64,000 bases of DNA from JAOPZW01 sp963851295 (GCA_963851295.1 CAWKOS010000013.1:1-64000), one strand, 5' to 3'. Shown: positions 42,068 through 49,855, counted from the first letter of the stretch. The notes: generated by a model from the letters alone, not told the origin. Numbers and translations: made by a program.

Positions 42068-42721
42068 TCAGCTGCTCGGGATCGCGACCGCGTAGCCGTA
42101 GACGAGGCACTGCGCGGGGCCCGCGCCGCCGCCGTCGCCGCGCACGACGCCGTTGACGACGTAGTTGGTCCCCTTGCGCTCGAGATGCAGCTCGAAGGTG
42201 TTCGAGCCGTGGATCGTGAACGCGTGCGTGGCGCCGTTGGGGAGGCCCGCGACGGCCGCGTCGCCGTTGCCGACGCGGCGGCTGAGGTTGACCGTCTCGC
42301 CGGAGGTGTTGGCGAAGGTCAGCGTCGTGGCGGGGTCCAGGCGCCCGGCGGTCGCGTTCTCGTCGAAGCACGACGCCGTCACCGAGCCGATCTCGGGGAC
42401 CGAGCCGACGCCCGTCGGCGCCAGGCGCTGGTTGTCGATCACGGCGAACGAGCGGCCGAACGTGCTCGAGGTCCCGCGCACGACGCCGCCGAGGTCGAGG
42501 TACTTCGCGCGGATCGTGCCCTTCGCGGCGCCGGAGCGCTGCGTGGCGACGAGCTTGCCGGCCGCCTTGCTGCGCACGGTGCCGTCGGCGACGGCGCTCT
42601 TGCCGTCGACCGCGCCCGCGTTGCTGGCGAAGTTCACGGCCGCGATCGCGCTGCCGCTCGTGGCCATGACGAGGGCGATGATCGAGATGACAAGCGCCGG
42701 CGAGGGCCGCTTGGGTCGCAT
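42068..42721 (-). CDS. Secreted protein, paralog of the gene at 44021
   Basis: A 217-residue exported protein. The signal segment is S-P-A-L-V-I-S-I-I-A-L-V-M-A-T-S-G-S-A-I-A, followed by AVNFASNAGAVDGKSAV. The rest is a mostly beta region with a Cys pair (S-C-F-D-E-N and A-Q-C-L-V-Y-G). The paralog at 44021 has the same length, the same start style and AGAVDGKSAV. Such proteins occur in many copies in Thermoleophilia genomes (established by general experience of that group, not by a search here). Start ATG 42721 has GAGGAGG 8 nt upstream. Function unknown; no enzyme motif. Confidence 0.82.
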   Translation of the reverse strand: MRPKRPSPALVISIIALVMATSGSAIAAVNFASNAGAVDGKSAVADGTVRSKAAGKLVATQRSGAAKGTIRAKYLDLGGVVRGTSSTFGRSFAVIDNQRLAPTGVGSVPEIGSVTASCFDENATAGRLDPATTLTFANTSGETVNLSRRVGNGDAAVAGLPNGATHAFTIHGSNTFELHLERKGTNYVVNGVVRGDGGGAGPAQCLVYGYAVAIPSS

Positions 42722-42743
42722 GTGGGTGCCTCCTCCTCGGGGG

Positions 42744-42749
42744 TAGGTT
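42744..42749 (+). promoter_or_regulatory. -10 element (TAGGTT), leaderless promoter
   Basis: TAGGTT ends 6 nt before the GTG at 42756, with no Shine-Dalgarno. The gap to the divergent ATG at 42721 is 34 bp. Confidence 0.45.
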
Positions 42750-42755
42750 GTCGGG

Positions 42756-42968
42756 GTGGACAACACCGACGTGGTCATCAAGGTGCGCGATAACGGTCCG
42801 TACAAGGTCACGGGTCCGGTGACGGTCGTCGACGCCGAGGGCCATGCCTTCGCGCTGCCCGAGGGCCCGGTCGCGCTGTGCCGGTGCGGACGCTCGCGGA
42901 CGAAGCCCTTCTGCGACGCCTCCCATCGCGAGTCCGGCTTCGAGGCCTGCGAGCGTGCCGGTGCCTAG
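42756..42968 (+). CDS. CDGSH iron-sulfur domain protein
   Basis: A 70-residue protein carrying one CDGSH-type cluster motif: C-R-C-G-R-S-R-T-K-P-F-C-D-A-S-H, giving the three Cys and one His that hold a 2Fe-2S cluster. The Gly of CDGSH is replaced by Ala (C-D-A-S-H). The N-terminal part (VVIKVRDNGPYKVTGPVTVV) is a beta strand typical of the family. Likely an electron carrier or redox sensor. The frame overlaps the next gene's start by 8 nt, so it is coupled to the PLP enzyme. Confidence 0.9.
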   Translation: MDNTDVVIKVRDNGPYKVTGPVTVVDAEGHAFALPEGPVALCRCGRSRTKPFCDASHRESGFEACERAGA

Positions 42969-44034
42969 CGGCCGCGGCGACTCGACGCGGGCGGCGCACG
43001 CGGGGCTGCCGGCGGCCGCCGACGGGCAGCCCTTCCTGCCGGGCCCGACCTTCGCCGCGCCCTACCACCTCGCCGGCCCCGCCGACGCCTCGCGCTTCAA
43101 CTACGGCCGCTACGACAACCCGAGCTGGGCGCGCCTGGAGGACGCGCTGGGAGAGCTCGAGGGCGCCCAGAGCGTCGTCTTCGCCGCCGGGATGGCGGCC
43201 GTCAGCGCCGTCGTGCTGCCCAACGTGCACAGCGGCGACGTGCTCGTCGCCCCCTCGGACGCCTACCCCGGCATCCGCTCGATCGCCCACGACGTGCTCG
43301 CGCCCAACGGCGTCGAGGTGCGGCTCGTGCCGACGGACGACGACGCCGTCCGCGAGGCGCTGCCGGGGGCGACGCTCGTGTGGCTGGAGTCGCCGTCCAA
43401 CCCGGGGCTCGACGTCCTCGACCTGCCCGCGCTGGCCGCCGAGGCGCACGCGGCCGGCGCCCTGGTCGCCGTCGACAACACGCTCGCGGGGCCGCTGCGC
43501 CAGCGCCCGCTCGAGCTCGGCGCCGACTTCTCGGTCATGAGCGCCTCCAAGTACCTGGGGGGCCACAGCGACCTCATCCTCGGCACCGTCGCGGTGGCCG
43601 ACGAGGCGCGGGCGGCGGCCTTGCGCGCCTGGCGCATCGCCACCGGCTCGATCCCCGGGCCGTTCGAGGCCTGGCTGGCGCACCGCTCGCTGGCGACGCT
43701 CGCGCTGCGCCTCGAGCGCCAGGAGGCGAGCGCCCGCGCCATCGTCGAGCTCTTGGGCGGCCGCGACGACGTCGCCGGGGCGCGGTGGCCCGGCGTGGGC
43801 TCGGTCGTGTGCTTCGACCTCGCCACCGAGGCCCGCGCCGAGGCCTTCCTCGCGGCCTGCGAGCTCGTGGCCCAGGCGACGAGCTTCGGCGGCCTTCACT
43901 CGGTCGCCGAGCGGCGCGCCCGCTGGGGCTCCGACGCCGTCGGCGAGGGCTTCATCCGCCTCAGCGCCGGCATCGAGGACACGGCCGACCTCGTGGCCGA
44001 CGTCGAGCGCGCGCTGGAGCTCAGCCGACCCTGA
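42961..44034 (+). CDS. PLP-dependent trans-sulfuration-type enzyme
   Basis: A 357-residue aminotransferase-fold-I enzyme of the cystathionine gamma-synthase/lyase group. It has STRAAHAG, the R-Y-x-N-P-S substrate segment (GRYDNPSWARLEDALGELEG), FAAGMAAVSAV, the cofactor Asp in VDNTLAGPL and the Schiff-base Lys in SASKYLGGHSD. It is shorter than usual CGS, and the specificity residues are not clear, so synthase, lyase or methionine gamma-lyase activities are all open. GTG 42961 (or 42955) overlaps the CDGSH gene. It converges with the secreted-protein gene with a 14-nt overlap. Confidence 0.88.
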   Translation: MPSGRGDSTRAAHAGLPAAADGQPFLPGPTFAAPYHLAGPADASRFNYGRYDNPSWARLEDALGELEGAQSVVFAAGMAAVSAVVLPNVHSGDVLVAPSDAYPGIRSIAHDVLAPNGVEVRLVPTDDDAVREALPGATLVWLESPSNPGLDVLDLPALAAEAHAAGALVAVDNTLAGPLRQRPLELGADFSVMSASKYLGGHSDLILGTVAVADEARAAALRAWRIATGSIPGPFEAWLAHRSLATLALRLERQEASARAIVELLGGRDDVAGARWPGVGSVVCFDLATEARAEAFLAACELVAQATSFGGLHSVAERRARWGSDAVGEGFIRLSAGIEDTADLVADVERALELSRP

Positions 44035-44677
44035 AGGCGGTGCCCCAGATGAGGCAGGCGGCGTTGGGTCCCGGGGAGCTGTCGGTGCGGGCCGCGCCCG
44101 TCACGAGCACCGAGCGCCCGCGCGCCTCCATGATGAGCTCGAAGAGGCCGTCGGCGCTGGCGAGGATCGAGACCGGCTGGGCCTTGGGCGCGGTGAAGAC
44201 GATCGGGCGCTGAGCGGTCGCGACGTCGCGGCCGAGCAGGCGCGAGACGTTGACGCCGCTGCTCACCGAGGCGGTGAAGGTGATCGAGGTGCGCGTCGTC
44301 TGGGTGCCGACCGCGGGGTCGACGTCGTCGCACTGGGCGTCGAAGCGCCCGATCCCGGGGACGATGAGCAGCGGGGTCGGGTGGCCGGCCTGGTTGTCCG
44401 CCGTGTGCAGGTACTTCGAGAGCGTCATCGTCCCGCCGCGCATCACGCCGTCCAGGAAGCGCGCGGGGATCTGGCCCTTGCCGTCGCCGCCGGTCTGGGT
44501 GGCCACCAGCTTGCCCGCGGCCGTCCGCAGCGACGCGCTGGCCCCCACCGCGCTCTTGCCGTCGACCGCGCCCGAGTTGCGGGCGTAGTTCACCGCCGCG
44601 ATCGCCGTGCCCGAGAGGGCGACGATCAGCGCGATGACGGCGACGACCATGGCGGGTGACGGCAGGCGAAGCTTCAC
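44021..44677 (-). CDS. Secreted protein, paralog of the gene at 42068
   Basis: A 218-residue exported protein starting at GTG 44677, with GGAGG nearby. The signal is L-P-S-P-A-M-V-V-A-V-I-A-L-I-V-A-L-S-G-T-A-I-A followed by AVNYARNSGAVDGKSAV. C-terminal Cys residues are in a similar place as in its paralog. The two flank the CDGSH and PLP genes on the same strand, as if by duplication around them. No catalytic motif; a cell-surface or extracellular structural role is possible. Confidence 0.82.
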   Translation of the reverse strand: MKLRLPSPAMVVAVIALIVALSGTAIAAVNYARNSGAVDGKSAVGASASLRTAAGKLVATQTGGDGKGQIPARFLDGVMRGGTMTLSKYLHTADNQAGHPTPLLIVPGIGRFDAQCDDVDPAVGTQTTRTSITFTASVSSGVNVSRLLGRDVATAQRPIVFTAPKAQPVSILASADGLFELIMEARGRSVLVTGAARTDSSPGPNAACLIWGTAFRVG

Positions 44678-44768
44678 GACGGCCTCCTTCGGCGTGGTAG
44701 CGCGGGACCCTATCGCCGCCAACCCGGCCACGAGGCAGGAGGTGCGGCGCCGGTAGGGTGGCCGTCCC

Positions 44769-45659
44769 ATGGAGGGCTACCTCGAGCACGGCGGCCATCG
44801 CACCTGGTACCGGATCGTCGGCGAGCTGGATCCCCGCGCCGCGCGCGCCGCGGCGATCATCTGCCACGGCGGCCCCGGCGCCACGCACGACTACGTGACC
44901 TCGATCGCGGAGCTGCGGCGCTCGGGCCGGGCCTGCGTCCTCTACGACCAGCTCGGCAACGGGCGCTCCGACCACCTGCCCGACGCCGACCCCTCGTTCT
45001 GGACCGTCGAGCTCTTCGAGCGCGAGCTCGCGGCGCTCGCCGCCCATCTGGGGATCGCCGAGCGCTACCACGTCATCGGGCAGTCGTGGGGCGGCATGCT
45101 CGCGCTCGTGCACGCGCTCGAGCGGCCCGCGGGCCTCGTGAGCGTGGTGGCCGCCGACTCGCCCGCGTCGATCGCGGCCTTCGTGGCCGGCTGCAACGAG
45201 CTCCTCGACGAGCTCGACCCCGCCGTGAGCGAGACGATCCGCGCGGGCGAGCGCAGCGGCGAGACCGCGACGCCCGAGTTCCAGGCCGCGGCGATGGAGT
45301 TCTACAAGCGCCACGTCTGCCGCCTGGACCCGTGGCCCGAGGAGGTCGTGCGGAGCTTCGACGCGATGGAGAGCGACCCGACGGTCTACGCGACAATGAA
45401 TGGGCCGACCGAGTTCACGGTCGTGGGGACGATCAAGGACTTCGACATCACCGAGCGGCTGCCGGAGGTCGAGGTCCCGGTGCTGCTCGCGTCGGGCGCC
45501 TACGACGAGGTCCGCCCGAAGGTGGTCGCCGACATGGACGCGCGGCTGCCCAACAGCGAGCACGTGATCTTCGAGCACTCCAGCCACATGCCCCACGTCG
45601 AGGAGCGCGAGCGCTTCCTGCGGGTGGTCGAGGAGTTCCTGGAGCGGGTCGAGGCCTGA
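44769..45659 (+). CDS. Proline iminopeptidase-like alpha/beta hydrolase (S33)
   Basis: A 296-residue enzyme. It has HGGPGATHDY (oxyanion), LYDQLGNGRSD, nucleophile elbow GQSWGGM with the Ser, ASGAYDEV near the acid, and HSSHMPH with the His. It is the tricorn-interacting factor F1 / L-amino acid amidase type. It cleaves N-terminal Pro or amino-acid amides; the exact substrate is unclear. TAGGGT lies 9 nt before the ATG, so the leader is very short. Cytoplasmic; no signal peptide. Confidence 0.9.
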   Translation: MEGYLEHGGHRTWYRIVGELDPRAARAAAIICHGGPGATHDYVTSIAELRRSGRACVLYDQLGNGRSDHLPDADPSFWTVELFERELAALAAHLGIAERYHVIGQSWGGMLALVHALERPAGLVSVVAADSPASIAAFVAGCNELLDELDPAVSETIRAGERSGETATPEFQAAAMEFYKRHVCRLDPWPEEVVRSFDAMESDPTVYATMNGPTEFTVVGTIKDFDITERLPEVEVPVLLASGAYDEVRPKVVADMDARLPNSEHVIFEHSSHMPHVEERERFLRVVEEFLERVEA

Positions 45660-45716
45660 GCCGCCCGCGGCATCGCGCCGCGCCGCCCGCGGGGGGGATT
45701 CGACCGCCCCGCGCCC

Positions 45717-45722
45717 TAGGCT
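45717..45722 (+). promoter_or_regulatory. -10 element (TAGGCT) of radA
   Basis: TAGGCT ends 6 nt before the GTG at 45729. No Shine-Dalgarno. Predicted leaderless transcript. Confidence 0.5.
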
Positions 45723-45728
45723 CCGCAG

Positions 45729-47102
45729 GTGCCCAAGCCGACCTCAGTGTTCGCGTGCTCCGCGTGCGGGGCCCAGACGCCCAAGTGGCACGGCCAGTGC
45801 CCGTCCTGCGGGGAATGGAACACGCTGTCCGAGGAGCGCGTCGCGGCGGCGAGGGCCGGCGGCGGTGGGCGTTCCCGGCATGGCGCGCGCGGCGTGCCGG
45901 CGGCCCGGCCCGTGCCGCTGCGCGAGGTCAGCGCCCAGCGCGCACCGCGCCTGCAGACGTCGATCGGCGAGCTCGACCGCGTGCTCGGCGGCGGCCTCGT
46001 GCCCGGCTCGCTCGTGCTGCTGGGCGGCTCGCCGGGGATCGGCAAGTCGACGCTGACCAACATGGCCCTGGGCCACCTGGCGGCGGCCGGGCGCGCCACG
46101 CTCTACGTCTCCGGAGAGGAGTCCGCGGCGCAGATCCGCCTGCGCGCTGAGCGCCTGGGGTCCGCCGCGCTCGACGTCCCCGTGCTCGCCGAGACCGACC
46201 TCGACGCCGTCCTCGCCGTGCTCGAGGCCGAGCGCCCGGACGCCTGCGTGGTCGACTCGGTGCAGACGCTGCACTCCGCCGCCCTGGAGTCCGCGCCGGG
46301 CACCGTCGGCCAGGTCCGCGAGGTGGCCACGCGCATCAGCGAGGTCGCCAAGCGCCAGGGCACCGCCGTCCTGCTCGTCGGCCACGTGACCAAGGAGGGC
46401 GCGCTCGCCGGCCCGCGTGTGCTCGAGCACCTGGTCGACTGCGTGCTGCAGTTCGAGGGCGAGCGCGAGCGCACCTATCGCACGCTGCGGGCGCTGAAGA
46501 ACCGCTTCGGCTCGACCAACGAGGTCGGCGTCTTCGAGATGCGCGAAGGCGGCCTCGTCGAGGTCCTCGACGCCAGCGCGCGCTTCGTGGGCGAGGCGAC
46601 GAAGGCGCCGGGCTCGGTCGTCCTCGCGGCGATGGAGGGCTCGCGCCCGCTGCTCGTGGAGGTCCAGGCGCTTGTGTCGCCCTCGGAGCTCGTGCCGCCG
46701 CGGCGCGTGTGCAACGGGATCGACCGCAACCGCCTGGCGCTCGTGCTCGCCGTCCTGGGCCGCCACGCCGGCGTCGGCGTCGGGACCGCCGACGTCTTCG
46801 TCAACGTCGTGGGCGGCGTGCGCATCGACGAGCCGGGCGCCGACCTGGCCGTCGCGCTGGCCGTCGCGAGCGCCGCCCGGGGCGTCGCCACCGAGCCGTC
46901 GCCGCTGGCGTGCTTCGGCGAGGTCGGCCTCACCGGCGAGCTGCGCACCGTCGCCCACCCGGACCGGCGCGCTCAGGAGGCGGCGAAGTTCGGGCTGCGG
47001 ACGGTCGTCTCGCCCGCCGGGAGCGGCCACCCTGCGCGAGGCCCTCAAGCACGCCTTGGCAAGTGGCCAGTCGGCGCCGCGCGCGGCTTGACACGCAGTT
47101 GA
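45729..47102 (+). CDS. radA: DNA repair protein RadA, C-terminus apparently shifted by one base
   Basis: A 457-residue RecA-like helicase as read. It has a zinc finger (CSACGAQTPKWHGQCPSCGEW), Walker A GGSPGIGKST, YVSGEES, the RadA KNRFGSTNEVGVFEM motif and a Lon-protease-like C-terminal domain. Branch migration and recombination repair. After RTVVSPAG the frame gives a foreign tail to 47102. One base out (near 47022) would give A-T-L-R-E-A-L-K-H-A-L-A and stop at 47091, the normal RadA end. The start GTG has a -10 6 nt upstream. disA follows. Confidence 0.92.
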   Translation: MPKPTSVFACSACGAQTPKWHGQCPSCGEWNTLSEERVAAARAGGGGRSRHGARGVPAARPVPLREVSAQRAPRLQTSIGELDRVLGGGLVPGSLVLLGGSPGIGKSTLTNMALGHLAAAGRATLYVSGEESAAQIRLRAERLGSAALDVPVLAETDLDAVLAVLEAERPDACVVDSVQTLHSAALESAPGTVGQVREVATRISEVAKRQGTAVLLVGHVTKEGALAGPRVLEHLVDCVLQFEGERERTYRTLRALKNRFGSTNEVGVFEMREGGLVEVLDASARFVGEATKAPGSVVLAAMEGSRPLLVEVQALVSPSELVPPRRVCNGIDRNRLALVLAVLGRHAGVGVGTADVFVNVVGGVRIDEPGADLAVALAVASAARGVATEPSPLACFGEVGLTGELRTVAHPDRRAQEAAKFGLRTVVSPAGSGHPARGPQARLGKWPVGAARGLTRS

Positions 47103-47131
47103 CGAGCCTAAGCTCAGACTAAAAACGCTGC

Positions 47132-47137
47132 TAGAAT
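47132..47137 (+). promoter_or_regulatory. -10 element (TAGAAT) of disA
   Basis: TAGAAT ends 5 nt before the GTG at 47143 and 8 nt before the ATG at 47146, so the transcript is predicted to be leaderless. Two TTGACR-like sequences lie further upstream (47088 and 47099), but with poor spacing. Confidence 0.5.
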
Positions 47138-47142
47138 CGGTA

Positions 47143-48258
47143 GTGATGGCGCAGCGTTCCGGGGATGAGCTCACCGAGCTCGAAGGTCGCCAAGAGCCCC
47201 GGCTCGTCAAGGCATTGGAGATGGTCGCGCCCGGCACGGCGCTGCGCGAGGGGATCGACAACATCCTCCACGCGCGCACCGGCGGGCTGATCGTCATCGG
47301 GGACCCAGAGGAGCTCAGCTTCCTGTTCTCAGGCGGGATCAAGCTGGACATCGACTACACCCCGGCGCTGCTCTACCAAGTGGCGAAGATGGACGGAGCG
47401 ATCGTCCTCAACGGCAACGCGACGCGGATCACGATGGCGAATGTGCAGCTCATGCCGGACCCCACGATCCTCTCGCTGGAGACCGGCACCCGCCACCGCA
47501 CCGCCGAGCGCGTCTCCAAGCAGACCGACGCGCTCGTCATCGCCGTCTCCCAGCGCCGCGAGGTCGTCTCGCTCTACGTCGACGGCGCCAAGTACATCCT
47601 CGAGGACATCCCCGTCGTGCTGGCCAAGGCCAACCAGGCCCTGGCGACGCTCGACAAGTACCGCACCCGCCTGGACCAGGTCTCCACGCGCCTGACGGCG
47701 CTGGAGTTCGAGGGCGGCGCCACGCTGCACGACGTCCTCACCGTGCTGCAGCGCTCGGAGCTCGTCACGCGCATGGCGGTCGAGATCGAGCGCTACATCG
47801 TCGAGCTGGGCACCGAGGGGCGCCTGATCGAGATGCAGCTCGAGGAGACGATGGTGGGCACCGCGGCCGACAAGGCCGCGCTCGTCCACGACTACCTGGC
47901 CCAGGACACCGACGAGGACTTCGCCGCCGCGCTCGACCAGATCGGGCGCCTGGCGCATCAGGACCTGCTCGACTTCGGTCGTCTCGCCGAGCTGCTCGGC
48001 TACGACCGCAAGCTCAACACACTTGACTATCCGGTGTCGCCGCGCGGCTACCGGATCCTCGGCCGCATCCCGCGGCTGCCCAAGCTCGTCGTCCAGCAGA
48101 TCGTCAAGGAGTTCGGCGGGCTCGACGAGATGCTCGCCGCCACCGACGCCGAGCTCGAGACCGTCGAAGGCGTCGGAGAGATTCGCGCCAAGGACATCCG
48201 CGAGGGCCTGCGCAGGCTGCAGGAGATCAACCTCGTGGACCGCTATCTGCAGACGTAA
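47143..48258 (+). CDS. disA: DNA integrity scanning diadenylate cyclase DisA
   Basis: A 371-residue enzyme. It has a DAC domain with the D-G-A-I-V-L and R-H-R (GTRHRTAER) catalytic motifs, a helical spine, and C-terminal helix-hairpin-helix motifs (LVVQQIVKEFGGLDEML, then EGVGEIRAKDI). It makes c-di-AMP and binds branched DNA, so it is normally active on intact DNA. The neighbouring radA is a known regulator of DisA activity in Bacillus. GTG 47143 or ATG 47146; both fit. Its stop (48258) is followed by the carD start signal. Confidence 0.96.
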   Translation: MMAQRSGDELTELEGRQEPRLVKALEMVAPGTALREGIDNILHARTGGLIVIGDPEELSFLFSGGIKLDIDYTPALLYQVAKMDGAIVLNGNATRITMANVQLMPDPTILSLETGTRHRTAERVSKQTDALVIAVSQRREVVSLYVDGAKYILEDIPVVLAKANQALATLDKYRTRLDQVSTRLTALEFEGGATLHDVLTVLQRSELVTRMAVEIERYIVELGTEGRLIEMQLEETMVGTAADKAALVHDYLAQDTDEDFAAALDQIGRLAHQDLLDFGRLAELLGYDRKLNTLDYPVSPRGYRILGRIPRLPKLVVQQIVKEFGGLDEMLAATDAELETVEGVGEIRAKDIREGLRRLQEINLVDRYLQT

Positions 48259-48279
48259 GACGTAGTACCGAACCCCCCG

Positions 48280-48295
48280 AAGGAGGCTGACCATT
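48280..48295 (+). promoter_or_regulatory. Shine-Dalgarno and ATT start signal of carD
   Basis: AAGGAGG at 48280-48286 is an ideal ribosome-binding site and lies 6 nt before ATT (48293-48295). Between the upstream in-frame stop (48263) and the conserved CarD region there is no ATG, GTG or TTG in that frame; a CTG at 48287 is too close to the ribosome-binding site. Confidence 0.65.
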
Positions 48296-48862
48296 CCCGA
48301 AGTTAGTGACGCGACGCTCGTTGAGGACCTGGATGTCCCGGAGCTCGAGAACATCGAGTTCGAATGCGGCGACAACGTCGTCTATCCGCATCACGGGGCT
48401 GGCAAGGTCCTCAAGAAGGAAGTCCGCAAGATGTTCGGGGAGGAGCGCGAGTACCTCACCATCAAGATCCTGCACAACGACATGACCGTGATGGTCCCGT
48501 GTGAGAACGCGGCCCTTGCCGGGCTGCGGCGGGTCATCGACGAGGAGACGGTCAAGAAGGTACTCGCGGTGTTGGAGGACGACGTCTCGGAGATGCCCAA
48601 GAACTGGAACCGCCGGTTCAAGCACAATCGGGACAAGATCAAGACCGGCGACATCTACGAGCTCGCCGAGGTGGTCCGCAACCTCGCGATCCGCGAGCAT
48701 CAGAAGGGCCTGTCGACGGGTGAGAAGCAGATGTTCACCCGCGCGAAGAAGATCCTGGCCTCCGAGCTGATGTACGCGCTCGACAAGGACGAGACAGAGG
48801 CCGAGGAGCACCTCGACAACCTGCTCGCCGAGTCGGCGGGCGCGAAGGTCGCCACCGCCTAG
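48293..48862 (+). CDS. carD: CarD family RNA-polymerase-binding regulator with ATT start
   Basis: A 189-residue CarD. A 24-residue N-terminal part (PEVSDATLVEDLDVPELENI) precedes the RNA-polymerase interaction domain (CGDNVVYPHHGAGKVLKKEV). The C-terminal DNA-binding domain holds the conserved Trp (MPKNWNRRFKHN) and REHQKGLSTGEKQMFTRAKK. CarD binds the beta subunit and stabilises open complexes at rRNA and other promoters. A start at the internal ATG 48431 would remove the polymerase-binding fold, so the ATT at 48293 with its strong SD is favoured. ispD follows 8 nt later. Confidence 0.88.
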   Translation: MPEVSDATLVEDLDVPELENIEFECGDNVVYPHHGAGKVLKKEVRKMFGEEREYLTIKILHNDMTVMVPCENAALAGLRRVIDEETVKKVLAVLEDDVSEMPKNWNRRFKHNRDKIKTGDIYELAEVVRNLAIREHQKGLSTGEKQMFTRAKKILASELMYALDKDETEAEEHLDNLLAESAGAKVATA

Positions 48863-48870
48863 GAGGCGAC

Positions 48871-49536
48871 ATGGCGGTCGCGCTCGTCGTGGCCGCGGGT
48901 CGTGGCGAACGCCTTGGGAAGCCTGTCCCCAAGGCGTTCGCCATGTTGGCCGGCCGTCCGATGGTGGAGTGGTCGGTCGCGGCGCTCCAGGCGGTCCCGG
49001 CCGTCGTGCAGGTCGTCGTGGCGCTGCCGCCCGGCGTCGACGTGCAGGCGCCCGAGGGCGCGGTCGGCGTCGAGGGGGGCGATGAGCGCTCGCACTCCGT
49101 GCGCGCCGCGCTCGCCGCGGCGCTCAACGACGACGTCGTCCTCGTCCACGACGCGGCGCGCCCGCTCGTCACGCCCGAGCTGGTCACGGCCTGCCTCGAG
49201 GCGCTGGGCGACGCCGACGCCGCGATCGCCGCGACCCCGGTGACCGACACGATCAAGGAGTGCGACGACGGGCGCGTGGTTCGCACGCTCGAGCGCTCCC
49301 GGCTGTGGGCGGTGCAGACGCCGCAGGTCTTCCGCCGCGCCGCGCTGGAGCGCGCCCTCGACCAGGGCGACGCCGTCCTGGGCGCCGCGACCGACGACGC
49401 CTCGCTGGTGGAGGCGCTCGGCGGGAGCGTCCGCGTCGTCGCGGCGCCGCGCCAGAACCTCAAGGTCACGACCCCGCTCGACCTCCGCCTCGCCGAGCTG
49501 CTGCTGGCCGAGCGCGGCGGGGCCGGCGGCGGCTAG
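48871..49536 (+). CDS. ispD: 2-C-methyl-D-erythritol 4-phosphate cytidylyltransferase
   Basis: A 221-residue IspD of the MEP isoprenoid pathway. It has the GRGERLGKPVPKAF CTP-binding loop (codons for it form a 16-bp perfect hairpin), HDAARPLV with the metal Asp, TPVTDTIK and TPQVFRRAAL, then DDASLVEALG and NLKVTTPLDL. Normal length. The ATG at 48871 has AGGAGG upstream. ispF, its pathway partner, is 4 kb downstream with unrelated genes between. A palindromic repeat follows the stop. Confidence 0.95.
   Translation: MAVALVVAAGRGERLGKPVPKAFAMLAGRPMVEWSVAALQAVPAVVQVVVALPPGVDVQAPEGAVGVEGGDERSHSVRAALAAALNDDVVLVHDAARPLVTPELVTACLEALGDADAAIAATPVTDTIKECDDGRVVRTLERSRLWAVQTPQVFRRAALERALDQGDAVLGAATDDASLVEALGGSVRVVAAPRQNLKVTTPLDLRLAELLLAERGGAGGG
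48903..48943. repeat. 16-bp perfect hairpin inside ispD
   Basis: TGGCGAACGCCTTGGG (48903-48918) and its exact complement at 48928-48943 enclose a 9-nt loop. It encodes the CTP-binding loop. It uses codons such as CTT, CGT and CCT that are otherwise rare in the genes of this window. Confidence 0.75.
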
Positions 49537-49565
49537 GCGCCGCGCGGCCCGGGCGACCCCCGATC

Positions 49566-49617
49566 CGCCGAACGTCGGTCTTACCCCGTCAGGACAGGGG
49601 AAGACCGACGTTCGGCG
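49566..49617. repeat. Palindrome copy B, between convergent genes
   Basis: CGCCGAACGTCGGTCTT (49566-49582) and AAGACCGACGTTCGGCG (49601-49617), extended by CCCC/GGGG with one bulged A: about 21 bp of stem and a 9-nt loop. It shares arms and core with 32625-32668. Likely a bidirectional terminator or REP-like repeat. Confidence 0.75.
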
Positions 49618-49620
49618 CGG

Positions 49621-49842
49621 TCAGGGACGGTTGCGCGGGTGCTCGCGCGCCGCGCGCTCGTTGCCGCGCTTGTAGTTGCCCGTCCAGCGCGCCATGACGA
49701 GCTGCGGGTCGCCGGCGGCGGCCTCGGCGAGGAAGCGAGACGCGCGTTCGCCGCGCAGCGTCGCGGCCTGGCGTCCGGCGTGGGTGATGATCACGGTGCC
49801 GTCGTCGCGGGCGTCGAAGGCAAAGCCGGCGGGGCGGGCCAT
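49621..49842 (-). CDS. Small conserved hypothetical protein
   Basis: A 73-residue protein: FAFDARDDGTVIITHAGRQA (beta hairpin), TLRGERASRFLAEAAAGD (helix) and a basic tail NYKRGNERAAREHPRNRP. It is preceded by TACAGT 7 nt before the ATG, the same promoter arrangement as neighbours, which supports it being a real gene. It is convergent with ispD across palindrome copy B. No family recognised; the basic tail could contact nucleic acid. Confidence 0.6.
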   Translation of the reverse strand: MARPAGFAFDARDDGTVIITHAGRQAATLRGERASRFLAEAAAGDPQLVMARWTGNYKRGNERAAREHPRNRP

Positions 49843-49849
49843 CGCGGGA

Positions 49850-49855
49850 ACTGTA
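49850..49855 (-). promoter_or_regulatory. -10 element (TACAGT) of the small minus-strand gene
   Basis: On the minus strand TACAGT is separated by 7 nt from the ATG at 49842. No ribosome-binding site lies between. Confidence 0.45.
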
